DNA from: Trissonchulus latispiculum
Taxonomy: Eukaryota > Nematoda > Enoplea > Enoplida > Ironidae
NCBI GenBank assembly: GCA_030248195.1
Contig: JASAND010016529.1
Span: 1-64,000, forward strand
Reading direction: 5' to 3'
Length of the DNA stretch: 64,000 bases
The notes under the pieces are model-generated. The model was not told the origin of the DNA. It did no database searches and saw only the letters and a list, made by a program, of their open reading frames with translations. Of this stretch, positions 63,080 to 64,000 are shown one piece after another. Made by a program: the position numbers and the translations under genes. How positions within the stretch are numbered: position 1 is the first letter of the stretch; each line of letters begins with the position of its first letter.

Positions 63080-64000
63080 CTGAAATTAGAAATGATTAAA
63101 AACTAGAACAATATTTATATATATTCAAGTGAAAGTTTAGTGAAAGTAGTAAAATTAACAGTAAGATTGACAATCAAAGAACAAACAAATATACTATTTA
63201 AAAGATTTATTCCAAACAGCAGCAGAGTATAGGATACACTACAAATTGGATTTCAAAAAAACTGCTTTAATCAACATTGAATTGATCGTTATCTTGCTGA
63301 AAGATAATTCGATTAAATGTTTCAGTTAATTTAAACAAAGAAGTATAAAACAGAGTAATGGTGACCAATAACTGTATGTTACCTTAGTCATAGTTAGCTA
63401 AAATGTTTTGAGTAAAGCTAGACAAGAACTGTATGTTACCTTAATCGTCGTAGTTAGTTGTAAACCAAAATTAATGGAATTCACGAGAAGGCATACAAAA
63501 TTACTTCCCCATTCCATCAGCTGCAGACAGAAATATTATGCAAATTAAGATATGTTTTCTTTACCAAACAGATATCTATAGCTTATATTAATACGTGTAG
63601 TTTACAGATATATACAAAACGCACACAAGACTTTAAGTAATTTCCACAACAGCCTTAGACTAAAAGTCCTGGATTGGGACGTTCTCCTAAGTATTTTAGT
63701 ATATTAGAACGCTAATGTTGGAAATCAAGAAACCTAATAAAGATCAACTACGTGCTAATTATTTCAACACACTAGCAGACTAGGTTTCGTGCTAATTATT
63801 TTAACAAACTAGGATTCGCACTGTTAGAATAAACGACAAGTGCATTAAAAATAAAGACAAACGATTACTAGAACGGTAATGTTGGAAATCAAGAAAACCC
63901 CTTTTAGACTCTCCACCTGAACAACTCCCTCTCCCTCTCGTCCCTATCGTTACCTTTTATAGGTACATCCCTAGGCTGATTTTAAGCCTAAATAAATGAA
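63080..64000. other. unassigned sequence to window end
   Basis: AT-rich. A short duplication (ACGGTAATGTTGGAAATCAAGA-like text near 63712 and 63874) and CTGTATGTTACCTTA twice (63372, 63428) are the only structures noticed. More exons of the cluster may lie upstream of the minus-strand gene, beyond the window. Confidence 0.4.

Overview
The window is invertebrate-type metazoan nuclear DNA. It is AT-rich, with long introns, GT-AG splice sites, microsatellites, nested DNA transposons, foldback elements, a tRNA-derived SINE, LINE and Penelope-like remnants, and one nearly complete Polinton/Maverick. I cannot name the species. The sequence was read by eye, with no searches run.

The backbone of 4.6-37.9 kb is the plus-strand gene for ribosomal protein S13 (RPS13, uS15 family). 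Five exons are recognisable: 4593-4641, 12039-12117, 16181-16350, 37618-37718 and 37880-37913. With a 23-base first exon, which is expected but was not found here, the coding length would be exactly 151 codons plus stop, the usual S13 length. The gene spans more than 33 kb because its introns are packed with mobile DNA.

At 16353-32441 a 16.1-kb Polinton sits in the fourth intron. It has about 475-bp terminal inverted repeats (5'-AG...CT-3') about 99% identical to each other and a perfect 6-bp target duplication AAAGGT. That duplication is the exon-4/intron junction itself (AAAG|GT), so the splice donor was copied to both sides of the element. On the minus strand it carries a protein-primed family B DNA polymerase with N-terminal zinc fingers, broken by two compensating frameshifts. 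On the plus strand lies a tightly packed, often overlapping series: a one-TM protein, packaging ATPase, conserved internal protein, chromodomain integrase, penton-like minor capsid protein, small basic protein, double-jelly-roll major capsid protein, adenain-type protease, a tiny TM protein, and accessory ORFs including a RING-H2 protein. Polymerase and integrase would copy and insert the DNA. ATPase, capsid proteins and protease would build virions, so this is a polintovirus-type element. The capsid gene is partly duplicated around a 571-bp tandem repeat carrying both halves of a hammerhead-ribozyme-like core.

Downstream in the same intron are an array of 20-bp palindromes and a truncated Penelope-like element with an N-terminal GIY-YIG domain. 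From 38 to 50 kb there are more TTAA-flanked elements, foldbacks, a SINE, LINE pieces and a lone EF-hand exon. From about 51.9 to 63.1 kb the minus strand holds what looks like a cluster of very short exons, most a multiple of three long and with the same splice phase, coding for acidic or basic hydrophilic peptides. Some are recognisable duplicates of one another, and some are decayed. They are interleaved with a repeated intronic module, a 164-bp tandem array with a tRNA-like T-arm, and an 89-bp hairpin minisatellite. I do not recognise this gene family.
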